From NCBI GenBank assembly GCA_964417785.1, contig CAYQJO010000261.1:1-5900 (forward strand): a stretch of 5,900 bases of DNA, given 5' to 3'. Of this stretch, positions 1 to 5,900 are shown piece by piece. The notes beneath the pieces were generated by a model that saw nothing but the letters and a program-made list of their open reading frames with translations, did not search any database and had not been told where the DNA came from. Each line of letters opens with the position of its first letter. The stretch's first letter is position 1. Position numbers and translations under genes: made by a program. Origin of the DNA: DAOTUL01 sp034437435 (lineage in GTDB: Bacteria; Chloroflexota; Anaerolineae; Aggregatilineales; Phototrophicaceae).

Positions 1-2
1 CG

Positions 3-77
3 CGAATCCAGGCCGAAGCCGACGATGAGCTTCTGCGTCAGGTCGAAGCCACCCGCGTTGAGATGGAGACGTTCTGA
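3..77 (+). CDS. phnG: C-P lyase core subunit PhnG, C-terminal end (partial)
   Basis: The window opens inside a gene whose last 24 codons, read in the frame starting at base 3, end with TGA at 75-77. The tail contains RQVEATRVEMETF, which matches the end of E. coli PhnG as I recall it (RQAEVNASRVDFFTM). Position immediately before phnH supports the call. PhnG is a small subunit of the PhnGHIJ core complex and is needed with PhnI, PhnH and PhnL for coupling ATP to the phosphonate. The stop overlaps the phnH start by one base (TGATG), so the two are probably translationally coupled. The fragment is too short to judge the rest of the gene; the call rests on the tail motif plus synteny. Confidence 0.85.
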   Translation, partial: RIQAEADDELLRQVEATRVEMETF

Positions 78-598
78 TGTACACGGCAGATGAAGCGCTG
101 GCCCGCGAGACCTTCCTGGCGTTGATGTGGTCGTTGAGCTATCCGGGGCGCGTTTATACGATTCCCGACGCCAACCCGTTCATGGCAATCGCCCACACCT
201 TGCTCGACCTGGAAACGACGTTCTTCACGTTGGATGTCGATCTGGCTGGGCAACTGGCGGCGACCGGTGCGCGTGGACTGCCGGTTGATGAGGCTGCTTA
301 TCATTTTTATCCGGTCCTGAATGATCTGGATACGGTGCGGCAGGCGTCTGTTGGTACAATGTTGTTCCCTGACCGGGCGGCCACTCTGGTGATCGGTTGC
401 AGGCTCGAAAGCGGCCAGAGCTTGCGGTTGAGCGGACCCGGCGTTGATGGGCAGCGTGCCGTTCAGGTCGGTGGGTTGCCAGCGGCGTTCTGGTCGCTGC
501 GCCAGAAGGTCAACCAGTATCCGCTGGGATGGGACATCTATTTGATCGACGGGCAGCGCGTGATCGGTCTGCCGCGCACGACGATGGTTGAGGGGTAA
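77..598 (+). CDS. phnH: C-P lyase core subunit PhnH
   Basis: A 173-residue protein, somewhat shorter than E. coli PhnH (194), mostly at the N-terminus. Recognisable family features are the early SYPGRVYTIP stretch (compare SEPGVIVAL), RLSGPGVDGQR in the middle, and the closing NQYPLGWDIYLIDG...GLPRTTMVE, which parallels PFPLGIDLIL...AIPRTTHVE in E. coli. PhnH is a subunit of the PhnGHIJ core and is required with PhnG, PhnI and PhnL for forming ribose 1-phosphonate 5-triphosphate; it has no known catalytic site of its own. The ATG at 77 overlaps the phnG stop by one base and has GGAG at 65-68, eight bases upstream, which supports this start. No membrane segment or signal peptide is visible. 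The gene ends in TAA, the only stop in the operon that is not TGA. Confidence 0.95.
   Translation: MYTADEALARETFLALMWSLSYPGRVYTIPDANPFMAIAHTLLDLETTFFTLDVDLAGQLAATGARGLPVDEAAYHFYPVLNDLDTVRQASVGTMLFPDRAATLVIGCRLESGQSLRLSGPGVDGQRAVQVGGLPAAFWSLRQKVNQYPLGWDIYLIDGQRVIGLPRTTMVEG
590..595 (+). promoter_or_regulatory. Ribosome binding site of phnI
   Basis: GAGGGG lies in the last codons of phnH, seven bases before the ATG at 603. It selects that ATG over the in-frame upstream candidate at 588, which would add five residues. The conserved family N-terminus MYVA-KGGE begins exactly at 603. Confidence 0.75.
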
Positions 599-602
599 GC
601 CG

Positions 603-1676
603 ATGTATGTAGCGACAAAAGGCGGCGAAGAAGCCATCCAGCAGGCGGAGCGGTTCTTCCACCAGCTTAAGGGCTGTGTCACCCGTGAGACGGTGCAGAT
701 GGTGCTGGACACCATGCCTTATCTGGTAGACCGTGTGATGGGTGAGGGATCGCTCTATGCGCCGGAACTGGCGGCGCTGGCGCTGGTACAGTCGGGTGGC
801 GATATTTACGAAGCGGTGCTGCTGCTGCGGGCGTATCGTTCAACCCAACCGCGCATCGCCTACGCTGAGCCGGTCTCGATGGATAAGACAATGACGGTGC
901 GCCGGATTTCGGCGGCCTTCAAGGACATCCCCGGCGGGCAGGTACTCGGTCCGACGGTGGATTACAGCCACCGGGTCTTGCGTCTGGATGTGCTGGATGG
1001 TGACGGCGAGAACGCGCCGGAGCCGGTCGAAGCGGCGGACGAACCGGCCCGTCGGACCTATCCGCTGGTGGCCGATTGGCAGCGCGACCAGGGCTTGATG
1101 GACCCGCTGCCGCAGCAGGATGACGCCGTTCACCCGGCAGACCTGCCGGATGTGACCCGCGATCCGGTCCATTTTCCGGCCCCGCGTGCGCATCGCTTGC
1201 AGGCGTTGGCGCGGGCCGAGACCGGTGGTGTGCTGGCATTGGGATACGCCAGTATGCGCGGTTACGGCCTGATCCATCCGACGGTTAATGAACTGCGTTT
1301 GATGCACGTCGAGGTCGAGATGACGCACCCGGTCACCGGTGAGACCTTCAGCGCTGGACGGATGCGCGTCAGTCAGGCGGAGGTGGTGACCGAAGGCTTC
1401 AGTAAGGATAATCCCACGCTGCAAACCGGATTCGCGGCTACGATGGGCTGGAACGAGACCAAATTGATCGCGGCGGCCACACTCGATATGGAGATGAGCC
1501 AGCCGAAGCCCCACCCGGCCCACACCGAAGACTTCGTGCTGTACCACACCGAGCCGGTTGAATCGTCGGGTTTTTGTATCCATTTCAAGCTGCCGCATTA
1601 TGTGACCTTTGGCAGCAGTGTGGACAATTTGCGCAAGGTGGTTGCCACTTACAGCATGCAAAAGGACAAAGCATGA
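603..1676 (+). CDS. phnI: C-P lyase core subunit PhnI (ATP:phosphonate nucleosidase-type)
   Basis: A 357-residue protein, close to E. coli PhnI (354). It starts with MYVATKGGEEAI (E. coli MYVAVKGGEKAI) and carries the family blocks ELAALAL, LLRAYR, RRISAAFKDIPGGQ with LGPTVDYSHR, LALGYASMRGYG with HP, and the C-terminal FKLPHYVTF. E. coli PhnI alone is a nucleosidase; with PhnG, PhnH and PhnL it displaces adenine from ATP using the phosphonate, giving ribose 1-phosphonate 5-triphosphate. His327 and His332 correspond by alignment to E. coli His328 and His333, which form the metal/ligand site at the PhnI-PhnJ interface, so that site is kept. An unusual Cys325 sits two residues before His327. 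The insert between about residues 140 and 200 is variable and rich in Asp, Pro and Ala. The TGA at 1674-1676 overlaps the phnJ ATG by four bases. Confidence 0.97.
   Translation: MYVATKGGEEAIQQAERFFHQLKGCVTRETVQMVLDTMPYLVDRVMGEGSLYAPELAALALVQSGGDIYEAVLLLRAYRSTQPRIAYAEPVSMDKTMTVRRISAAFKDIPGGQVLGPTVDYSHRVLRLDVLDGDGENAPEPVEAADEPARRTYPLVADWQRDQGLMDPLPQQDDAVHPADLPDVTRDPVHFPAPRAHRLQALARAETGGVLALGYASMRGYGLIHPTVNELRLMHVEVEMTHPVTGETFSAGRMRVSQAEVVTEGFSKDNPTLQTGFAATMGWNETKLIAAATLDMEMSQPKPHPAHTEDFVLYHTEPVESSGFCIHFKLPHYVTFGSSVDNLRKVVATYSMQKDKA
1662..1666 (+). promoter_or_regulatory. Ribosome binding site of phnJ
   Basis: AAGGA inside the end of phnI, six bases before the ATG at 1673. It supports that start rather than the in-frame ATG at 1574, which would add 33 residues overlapping the conserved C-terminus of PhnI and absent from the family. 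Confidence 0.65.
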
Positions 1677-2608
1677 GCCTATCCGATCTGGTATCCAAAG
1701 ATACTGGCTACAGCTTCGCCTTTCTCGATCCCTTCGCCAAGCGCGAACTGCGCCGCCGGATGTTGAAGGCGGTCGCCATCCCTGGCTATCAGGTACCCTA
1801 TGCCAGCCGTGAACTGCCGATTGCACGCGGGTGGGGGACCGGTGGACTCCAGGTGTCGCTGAGTCTGGTCGGTCCGGAGAGTGTGGTCAAAGTGATCGAC
1901 CAGGGCGCGGACGACTCGGTCAACGCGGCCAATCTGCGCCGCTTCATCACGCGCATGTCGGGTGCTTCGACGACGACCGACACCACTGAAGCGACGATAA
2001 TCCAGAGTCGCCACCGTGTCCCGGAAGAACGTCTGCGCGAGGGGCAGGTGCTGGTCCTCCAGGTGCCGGACCCGGAGCCGCTGCGGCGGGTTGAATCCGA
2101 TATGGCAAAATCGCGTGAGATGCACGCCGACAGCGATTACGGTCAGATGTGGCTGGTGCTTTATGAGCAGCTTGTGCGTTTCAAGCAGTATGTGACGGGG
2201 GCAAGTTATCCGTCGCTGGTCCACAACCGCTATGTCATCAGTCCGAGTCCGATCCCCCGCTGGGATACGCCCATGCTGCACCAATCGGCCCATTTGACGC
2301 TGTTCTCGGCTGGACGCGAAAAGCGGCTCTATGCGGTGCCACCGTATACCAATGTGCGCCCGCTGGAATTCACCGACGTGCCGTTCCGTGTAGAGGACCA
2401 GCGGGATTGGGTATGTCACCGGACCGGCGGGCGCAACAAATTTATGACCGAGATTCCGCTGGAAGACGGTTCCGCCGGATACGAAATCTCGGATACCGGC
2501 TACGCGGATAAGCTGGTGGCACACCAGCAAGGCGAAGATACTGCCATTGGTGAGACCTATTACGACGACGAAGGGGATTTCTATCATGCTGGCTACCTCA
2601 AGCCTTGA
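1673..2608 (+). CDS. phnJ: PhnJ-family C-P lyase subunit lacking radical-SAM cluster cysteines
   Basis: A 311-residue protein (E. coli PhnJ 281), starting at the ATG that overlaps the phnI stop by four bases. The fold is well conserved: GYSFAFLD, LKAVAIPGYQVP with Gly38 (equivalent to E. coli Gly32, the glycyl radical site), GWGTGG at 53-58, KVIDQGADD at 73-81, IIQSRHRVPE, QVPDPEPLR, SPSPIP, and AGREKRLYAVPP. E. coli PhnJ is the radical-SAM enzyme that cleaves the C-P bond, using a [4Fe-4S] cluster bound within C241-x2-C244-x21-C266-x5-C272. Here the region reads VCHRTGG (247-253) and YEISDTGYADK (270-280). Only Cys248 remains; Thr251, Ile272 and Ala278 sit at the other three positions. Cys248 is the only cysteine in the protein. 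The conserved SDT-x-Y context around the lost cysteines shows the frame is right. The C-terminus runs about 24 residues longer than in E. coli. Membership of the family is certain; canonical C-P lyase activity is doubtful. Confidence 0.95.
   Translation: MSLSDLVSKDTGYSFAFLDPFAKRELRRRMLKAVAIPGYQVPYASRELPIARGWGTGGLQVSLSLVGPESVVKVIDQGADDSVNAANLRRFITRMSGASTTTDTTEATIIQSRHRVPEERLREGQVLVLQVPDPEPLRRVESDMAKSREMHADSDYGQMWLVLYEQLVRFKQYVTGASYPSLVHNRYVISPSPIPRWDTPMLHQSAHLTLFSAGREKRLYAVPPYTNVRPLEFTDVPFRVEDQRDWVCHRTGGRNKFMTEIPLEDGSAGYEISDTGYADKLVAHQQGEDTAIGETYYDDEGDFYHAGYLKP
2571..2576 (+). promoter_or_regulatory. Ribosome binding site of phnK
   Basis: AAGGGG within the 3' end of phnJ, nine bases before the ATG at 2586. 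It favours that ATG over the in-frame ATG at 2547, which has no comparable site and would add 13 non-conserved residues. Confidence 0.65.
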
Positions 2609-3392
2609 TGCGCCGCGTTTAAACACCACGCCGCCGCTGCTGCGGGCGGAAGGGCTGGTCAAGCGTTATGGACGCATTACCGCCGTCGATAACGTGGATG
2701 TGGTTGTCTATCCCGGTGAGGTTCTGGGGATTGTGGGCGAGTCCGGTTCCGGAAAATCGACGGTGCTGCGGCTACTCAATTTGCAGGAACCAGCGGACAG
2801 TGGCGATTATCGGTTGAACATCAACGGCCTGGGTGACTCCAATCTGCTGCACCTGGATCGCTACCGCCAGCGCGAAATCCGCATTTACCACATCGGTATC
2901 GTCTACCAGAATCCTTATTTAGGACTGCGCATGGGCTTTACCAGCAGCGGCAACGTGGCCGAGCGCTTGCTGGTGACGGGTGAGCGCACTTTTGCCACCC
3001 TGCGCGAAGCGGCCCGTACATCGCTGGCTGCGTCAGAGTTTCCGCTGGACCGCATGGACGATCCACCGGGGAAGCTCTCTGGCGGGATGCAGCAGCGGGT
3101 GCAACTGGCAAAGGCCATCGCACTGGGGCCGGAACTGCTGCTTCTGGATGAGCCTACGACCGGCCTGGATGTATCGATACAGGCGACGGTGCTGGATACG
3201 CTCAAGTCGCTGCAACGTGACCGCCACATGACGATGATCCTGGTGTCGCACGACCTGGGCGTGATCCGCACGCTGGCCGACCGCGTGATGGTCATGCGCT
3301 ATGGGCGGGTGGTCGAAACGGGTCTGACCGATCAGGTGCTTGAGGACCCACAGGATGCTTATACCCAACAACTGGTCCATGCGAAACTATGA
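2586..3392 (+). CDS. phnK: C-P lyase ABC-type ATPase PhnK
   Basis: A 268-residue ATP-binding-cassette protein (E. coli PhnK 252) with every nucleotide-binding motif: Walker A GESGSGKST at 51-59, Q-loop in VYQNP, signature LSGGMQQ at 164-170, Walker B LLLLDEP at 184-190 followed by TTGLD, and the switch His222 in VSHDLG. The segment YHIGIVYQNPYLGLRMGFTS parallels the PhnK-specific WGVVHQHPLDGLRRQVSA of E. coli, and the C-terminus (VMRYGRVVETGLTDQVLEDP) is also PhnK-like. This separates it from dipeptide transporter ATPases such as OppD/DppD, its nearest relatives. PhnK is not a transporter subunit: in E. coli it binds the PhnGHIJ core as a dimer near PhnJ and its ATPase activity is needed for phosphonate use. 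About 17 poorly conserved residues precede the ABC domain. It overlaps phnJ by 23 bases and phnL by four. Confidence 0.95.
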   Translation: MLATSSLDAPRLNTTPPLLRAEGLVKRYGRITAVDNVDVVVYPGEVLGIVGESGSGKSTVLRLLNLQEPADSGDYRLNINGLGDSNLLHLDRYRQREIRIYHIGIVYQNPYLGLRMGFTSSGNVAERLLVTGERTFATLREAARTSLAASEFPLDRMDDPPGKLSGGMQQRVQLAKAIALGPELLLLDEPTTGLDVSIQATVLDTLKSLQRDRHMTMILVSHDLGVIRTLADRVMVMRYGRVVETGLTDQVLEDPQDAYTQQLVHAKL

Positions 3393-4117
3393 ACATGCTT
3401 GAAGTCAGCGGATTTACCAAGTTCTTCCATATCTATCACCTGGGCCGCCAGATTCCGGTGTTTGAGAATCTGGATTTCACACTGGAGGCCGGTCGCTTCT
3501 TGCTGGTCAGCGGTCCCAACGGCACCGGCAAATCGACGCTGCTGCGCTGTCTGTATCGCAGCTATCTACCGTCGTCCGGGCAGGCGATTTACCAATCTCA
3601 ATATGGTCCGGTGGACCTGGCACGAGCCGCCGACATCGACATCGCGCTGCTGCGGCGTGAGGAAATCGGCTTTGTGACACAGTTCTTGCGTCCGCGTCCG
3701 CGTGTGAGTGCGCTGGAACTGGTGGCTGAGCCGTTGATGGGGACCGGCATGGCATTGGATGTGGCCCACGCCGAAGCCAAGACGATGCTGGAAGCGTTCG
3801 GACTCAAGCGCGATCTTTGGCACGCTTATCCGACGACCTTTTCCGGTGGTGAGCAGCAAAAGGTCAACCTGGCACGGGCGCTGATCCGGCCCCGGCGACT
3901 GCTGCTGCTGGATGAACCAACAGCCTCGCTTGACGCTGATACCCGTGTTTCGCTGGCACGACGGCTGGGCGAACTCAAAGACCAGGGCGTCGCCATGATC
4001 GGCGTGCTGCATCATCCCGAAGATGTGCGCGAGTTGATCGACGATACGCTAAAGCTCAAACTGCTGCCGCAGAGCAGCAATGGACTGCCGATGGAGGGGG
4101 ATTATGTGGTTGACTGA
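3389..4117 (+). CDS. phnL: C-P lyase ABC-type ATPase PhnL
   Basis: A 242-residue ABC ATPase (E. coli PhnL 226) with Walker A GPNGTGKST at 42-50, signature FSGGEQQ at 151-157, Walker B LLLLDEP at 171-177 followed by TASLD, and switch-type His208 in VLHHPED. PhnL-specific blocks are FVTQFLRPRPRVSALE (E. coli VSQFLRVIPRISALE) and LWHAYPTTFSGGEQQKVN. In E. coli, PhnL is needed with PhnG, PhnH and PhnI for the ATP-phosphonate coupling reaction, and in structures it docks on the PhnK dimer above the core. The ATG at 3389 overlaps the phnK stop by four bases (ATGA); no strong ribosome binding site precedes it, so translation probably depends on coupling. An alternative ATG at 3395 would remove two residues. 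The closing segment after about residue 225 is longer than in E. coli and not recognisably conserved. Confidence 0.95.
   Translation: MNMLEVSGFTKFFHIYHLGRQIPVFENLDFTLEAGRFLLVSGPNGTGKSTLLRCLYRSYLPSSGQAIYQSQYGPVDLARAADIDIALLRREEIGFVTQFLRPRPRVSALELVAEPLMGTGMALDVAHAEAKTMLEAFGLKRDLWHAYPTTFSGGEQQKVNLARALIRPRRLLLLDEPTASLDADTRVSLARRLGELKDQGVAMIGVLHHPEDVRELIDDTLKLKLLPQSSNGLPMEGDYVVD
4093..4097 (+). promoter_or_regulatory. Ribosome binding site of phnM
   Basis: GGAGG (within GGAGGGGG) in the 3' end of phnL, six bases before the ATG at 4104. It is the strongest site in the window and selects 4104 over the in-frame ATG at 4080, giving the expected N-terminus just before the first beta strand. Confidence 0.8.
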
Positions 4118-5303
4118 TCTGCGTGTGATCTGCCCGGATCGGGTGATCGACCGGGGTGCGATATTTGTCCACGAAGGCAAAATCGCTGAGATTGTCGCCG
4201 GTGATCCCCCGGTGGACGGAATCAACACCGGTGGTCTGACTGCCATCCCTGGCATTATCGACCTGCACGGGGACATGCTGGAACGCGACATTGAACCGCG
4301 TCCGCGGGCGCGGTTTCCGATTGATATGGCGCTCTACGAACTGGATAAGCGTTTGGCTGGATCGGGGATCACGACAGCTTATGCAGCGGTGTCGTTTGCC
4401 TGGAACCAGAGCGACATCCGCCGCCAGGAGACCGCCGAGGAGATTATCCGCACCGTACACCAACTGCGCGACACCCTGATGGTGGACTTTATGATACATG
4501 GTCGTTTTGAGATGACCAATGAGGCGACGGTGCCGATTGTGCAGAACTTACTGCAAGAGGGTGTGCTGGACCTTGTTTCCATCATGGACCACACGCCGGG
4601 GCAGGGCCAGTACCGCGATATGAGCCGTTTTCTGACGTTTGTCAACGAATGGCTCGGCATCAGCAACGAGGAAATTGGCTCGCAACTGGCGGTACACATG
4701 CAAGAGAAGCTGCACGAGGTGCAGGAGGCGATCCGCGAGTGGGGTATTGTACGCGAGGTTGTGCGACTGGCGGTTGAACATGGGGTGATCGTGGCGTCGC
4801 ACGACGATGACAGCGTGAGCAAAGTTGCAGATCAGGCGGCGATGGGTGTGACCGTCAGCGAGTTCCCGGTCAATCTGGAAGCGGCGCAGGCTGCCTGCCA
4901 GCATGGCATGCATGTGATTATGGGTGCGCCTAATGCCTACCGGGGTGAATCGAACACTGGCAATCTGAGTGCGGTCGAAGCCATCAAAGCCGGTTATGTC
5001 GATATTCTGGCGACTGATTACTTCCCGGCGGCACCGTTGCAGGCGATCTTCCATCTGGATCGGCAAGGTGTGTTGCCATTGGCGGACGGCGTGAAGCTGG
5101 TCAGCGAAAACCCGGCGGACGCGGTGCGCTTGCGCGACCGGGGCCGTCTGGATGTGGGTCTCAACGCTGATCTGGTGCTGGTGGATACGAGCGGCACGCA
5201 GCCGCGTGTACGGGCCACGCTGCGCCGGGGGGTGCCGATTTACTGGGACAGCTACATGGCGCGTCTGACTCAGGATCAGGCGCTGCCCTATCTTCAGGAT
5301 TGA
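4104..5303 (+). CDS. phnM: Ribose 1-phosphonate 5-triphosphate diphosphatase PhnM
   Basis: A 399-residue amidohydrolase-superfamily enzyme (E. coli PhnM 378). It removes pyrophosphate from alpha-D-ribose 1-phosphonate 5-triphosphate to give the 5-phosphate that PhnJ uses. Visible features: an N-terminal beta domain (residues 1-45); the metal-binding HxD motif His55-Gly-Asp57 in IIDLHGDMLERD, followed by EPRPRARFPID; GITTAYAAVSF; His132 in MIHGRFEM; His163 in SIMDHTPGQGQYRD; His233 in VASHDDDS; and the catalytic-type Asp305 in LATDYFP, before the closing SENPADAVRL and DLVLVD blocks typical of the superfamily. The active site looks complete. The gene overlaps phnL by 14 bases, and its TGA runs directly into the start region of the acetyltransferase (TGATGATG). 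It is soluble, with no signal peptide visible. Confidence 0.96.
   Translation: MWLTDLRVICPDRVIDRGAIFVHEGKIAEIVAGDPPVDGINTGGLTAIPGIIDLHGDMLERDIEPRPRARFPIDMALYELDKRLAGSGITTAYAAVSFAWNQSDIRRQETAEEIIRTVHQLRDTLMVDFMIHGRFEMTNEATVPIVQNLLQEGVLDLVSIMDHTPGQGQYRDMSRFLTFVNEWLGISNEEIGSQLAVHMQEKLHEVQEAIREWGIVREVVRLAVEHGVIVASHDDDSVSKVADQAAMGVTVSEFPVNLEAAQAACQHGMHVIMGAPNAYRGESNTGNLSAVEAIKAGYVDILATDYFPAAPLQAIFHLDRQGVLPLADGVKLVSENPADAVRLRDRGRLDVGLNADLVLVDTSGTQPRVRATLRRGVPIYWDSYMARLTQDQALPYLQD
5296..5299 (+). promoter_or_regulatory. Ribosome binding site of the acetyltransferase gene
   Basis: AGGA within the last codons of phnM. It lies three bases before the ATG at 5303 and six before the ATG at 5306, so the second ATG has the better spacing. 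A TTG at 5300 is in the same frame but directly follows the site and is unlikely. Confidence 0.5.
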
Positions 5304-5305
5304 TG

Positions 5306-5900
5306 ATGTATATTGACCTCTATCCCAAATCGGATGAACTGATCACCCGTCACCGCAATAAGATGTTGGGTGAAGAACCGTATATCGCGGAAGGCTCGAT
5401 TGTCTATGACAGCCATGTCGGCTCGTGGACCGAAATTGGTCCCAACAGCACCATTGTAGAGTCCTCGTTCGGCGATTACAGTTATGTCGCCGGCGATGTA
5501 CAGATGATCTACACCGAGGTGGGCAAGTTCTGCTCCATCGCATCGCATGTGCGGCTCAATCCCGGCAATCATCCCATGCAGCGCGTAACGCAGCACCATA
5601 TGACTTACCGGCGCAAGCAGTATGGCTTTGGCGATGACGACCAGGAGATTTTCGATTGGCGGCGGTCCAATAGAGTCGTAGTCGGTCGCGATGTGTGAAT
5701 CGGACATGGTGCGACGGTAATGCCGGGCATCCGCATCGAAACAGGTGCGGTGGTCGGTTCGAGCGCGGTGGTGACGAAGGATGTAGGGCCGTTTGAAATC
5801 GTGGTCGGTGTTCCAGCGAAGCCCATCCGCAAACGTTTCCCCGACGGCATCATCGCAAAGCTGCTGCACATTGCATGGTGGAACTGGGATCGGGCCACAC
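5306..5900 (+). pseudogene. Phosphonate-operon hexapeptide-repeat acetyltransferase, in-frame TGA, runs off window
   Basis: The gene encodes a left-handed beta-helix acyltransferase resembling the phn-cluster transferase family (related to xenobiotic/chloramphenicol acetyltransferases). The part before the stop has 130 residues: GSWTEIGPNSTIVES with GDYSYV, VGKFCSIASHVRLNPGNHPMQR (His89 is a candidate catalytic His) and FDWRRSNRVVVGRDV. TGA at 5696-5698 then falls where relatives carry Trp in a DVWIGHGA motif. Without any frame change the sequence continues IGHGATVMPG, TGAVVGSSAVVTKDVGPF, VVGVPAKPIRKRF and IAWWNWD to the window edge. About 198 codons are visible; family members are about 200 residues, so little is missing. 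The likely event is a single TGG-to-TGA change, real or a sequencing error; an ATG restart within the second part would lack half the helix. Its substrate is not known; N-acetylation of an aminophosphonate is a possibility, not shown here. If the TGA is an error, this is an ordinary intact gene. Confidence 0.85.
5696..5698 (+). other. In-frame TGA at a conserved Trp codon
   Basis: The codon follows GTCGGTCGCGATGTG and precedes ATCGGACATGGT, so the protein reads GRDV-stop-IGHG where the family has GxDVWIGHG. One base change (TGG to TGA) explains it. Other Trp residues nearby use TGG, including three in the WWNW stretch at 5876-5887. Confidence 0.9.

Noticed and set aside
599..602. Internal promoter or terminator between genes
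   Set aside because: The only gap between core genes is four bases, and I saw no inverted repeat followed by a T-run at any junction.
679..1826. Long antisense open frames over phnI and phnJ (for example 840-1826 and 1679-2662 on the minus strand)
   Set aside because: They mirror strongly coding sense genes in GC-rich DNA, lack recognisable domains, and their products are Arg/His-rich in the way shadow frames usually are.
2402..2516. Frameshift or misread frame as the reason PhnJ lacks cysteines
   Set aside because: The residues between and after the expected cysteines still align (GG, LED, SDT-x-Y) in the same frame as the rest of PhnJ, and the frame stays open to the stop at 2606-2608. 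Three separate codon differences are needed.
3686..3704. Short tandem CGTCCG repeat
   Set aside because: It encodes the RPRPR part of the conserved PhnL block QFLRPRPRVSALE, so codon use explains it.
2586..4117. phnK and phnL as the ATPases of a peptide or phosphonate importer
   Set aside because: Both carry PhnK- or PhnL-specific sequence blocks, no permease or binding-protein gene is nearby, and the gene order is that of the C-P lyase operon.
5696..5698. UGA read as tryptophan (alternative genetic code)
   Set aside because: TGA is the natural terminator of phnG, phnI, phnJ, phnK, phnL and phnM at positions matching family protein ends, and the other Trp residues I read in these proteins are TGG. 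A recoded genome would show many Trp UGA codons.
5696..5698. UGA as selenocysteine
   Set aside because: The family has Trp here, not Cys, and nothing links this transferase type to selenium; a one-base TGG-to-TGA change is far simpler.

Overview
The window lies inside a bacterial carbon-phosphorus (C-P) lyase operon. All genes are on the + strand, in the classical order phnG (last 24 codons) - phnH - phnI - phnJ - phnK - phnL - phnM, followed by a hexapeptide-repeat (left-handed beta-helix) acetyltransferase of the type often found beside phn genes. There is no RNA gene, mobile element, CRISPR array, promoter or terminator. The only non-coding gap inside the core operon is four bases (599-602), so promoter and regulator must lie upstream of the window.

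Layout: phnG tail 3-77; phnH 77-598; phnI 603-1676; phnJ 1673-2608; phnK 2586-3392; phnL 3389-4117; phnM 4104-5303; acetyltransferase 5306 to the window end, interrupted by TGA at 5696-5698. Most neighbours overlap by 1, 4, 14 or 23 bases (TGATG or ATGA junctions), which indicates one polycistronic mRNA with translational coupling.

How the genes work together, from the E. coli pathway: PhnI with PhnG, PhnH and PhnL displaces adenine from ATP with a phosphonate, giving ribose 1-phosphonate 5-triphosphate. PhnM removes pyrophosphate. PhnJ, a radical-SAM enzyme, breaks the C-P bond. PhnK and PhnL are ABC-type ATPases that dock on the PhnGHIJ core. PhnG, H, I, K, L and M look intact, with their motifs present.

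Two things stand out. First, PhnJ is an intact, well-conserved open frame but lacks the cysteines that hold the radical-SAM iron-sulfur cluster: of the four E. coli positions (C241, C244, C266, C272) only the first is Cys, and it is the only Cys in the protein. As read, it cannot build the classical [4Fe-4S] cluster or the thiyl radical, yet the partners are preserved. Second, the acetyltransferase has TGA exactly where the family carries a conserved Trp, and the same frame continues with normal family sequence to the end of the window.

The organism is a bacterium with moderately high GC (about 60% judged by eye) and clear AGGAG-type ribosome binding sites. The proteins are clearly divergent from the E. 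coli versions. A Chloroflexota-like or other environmental non-proteobacterial source is only a guess.
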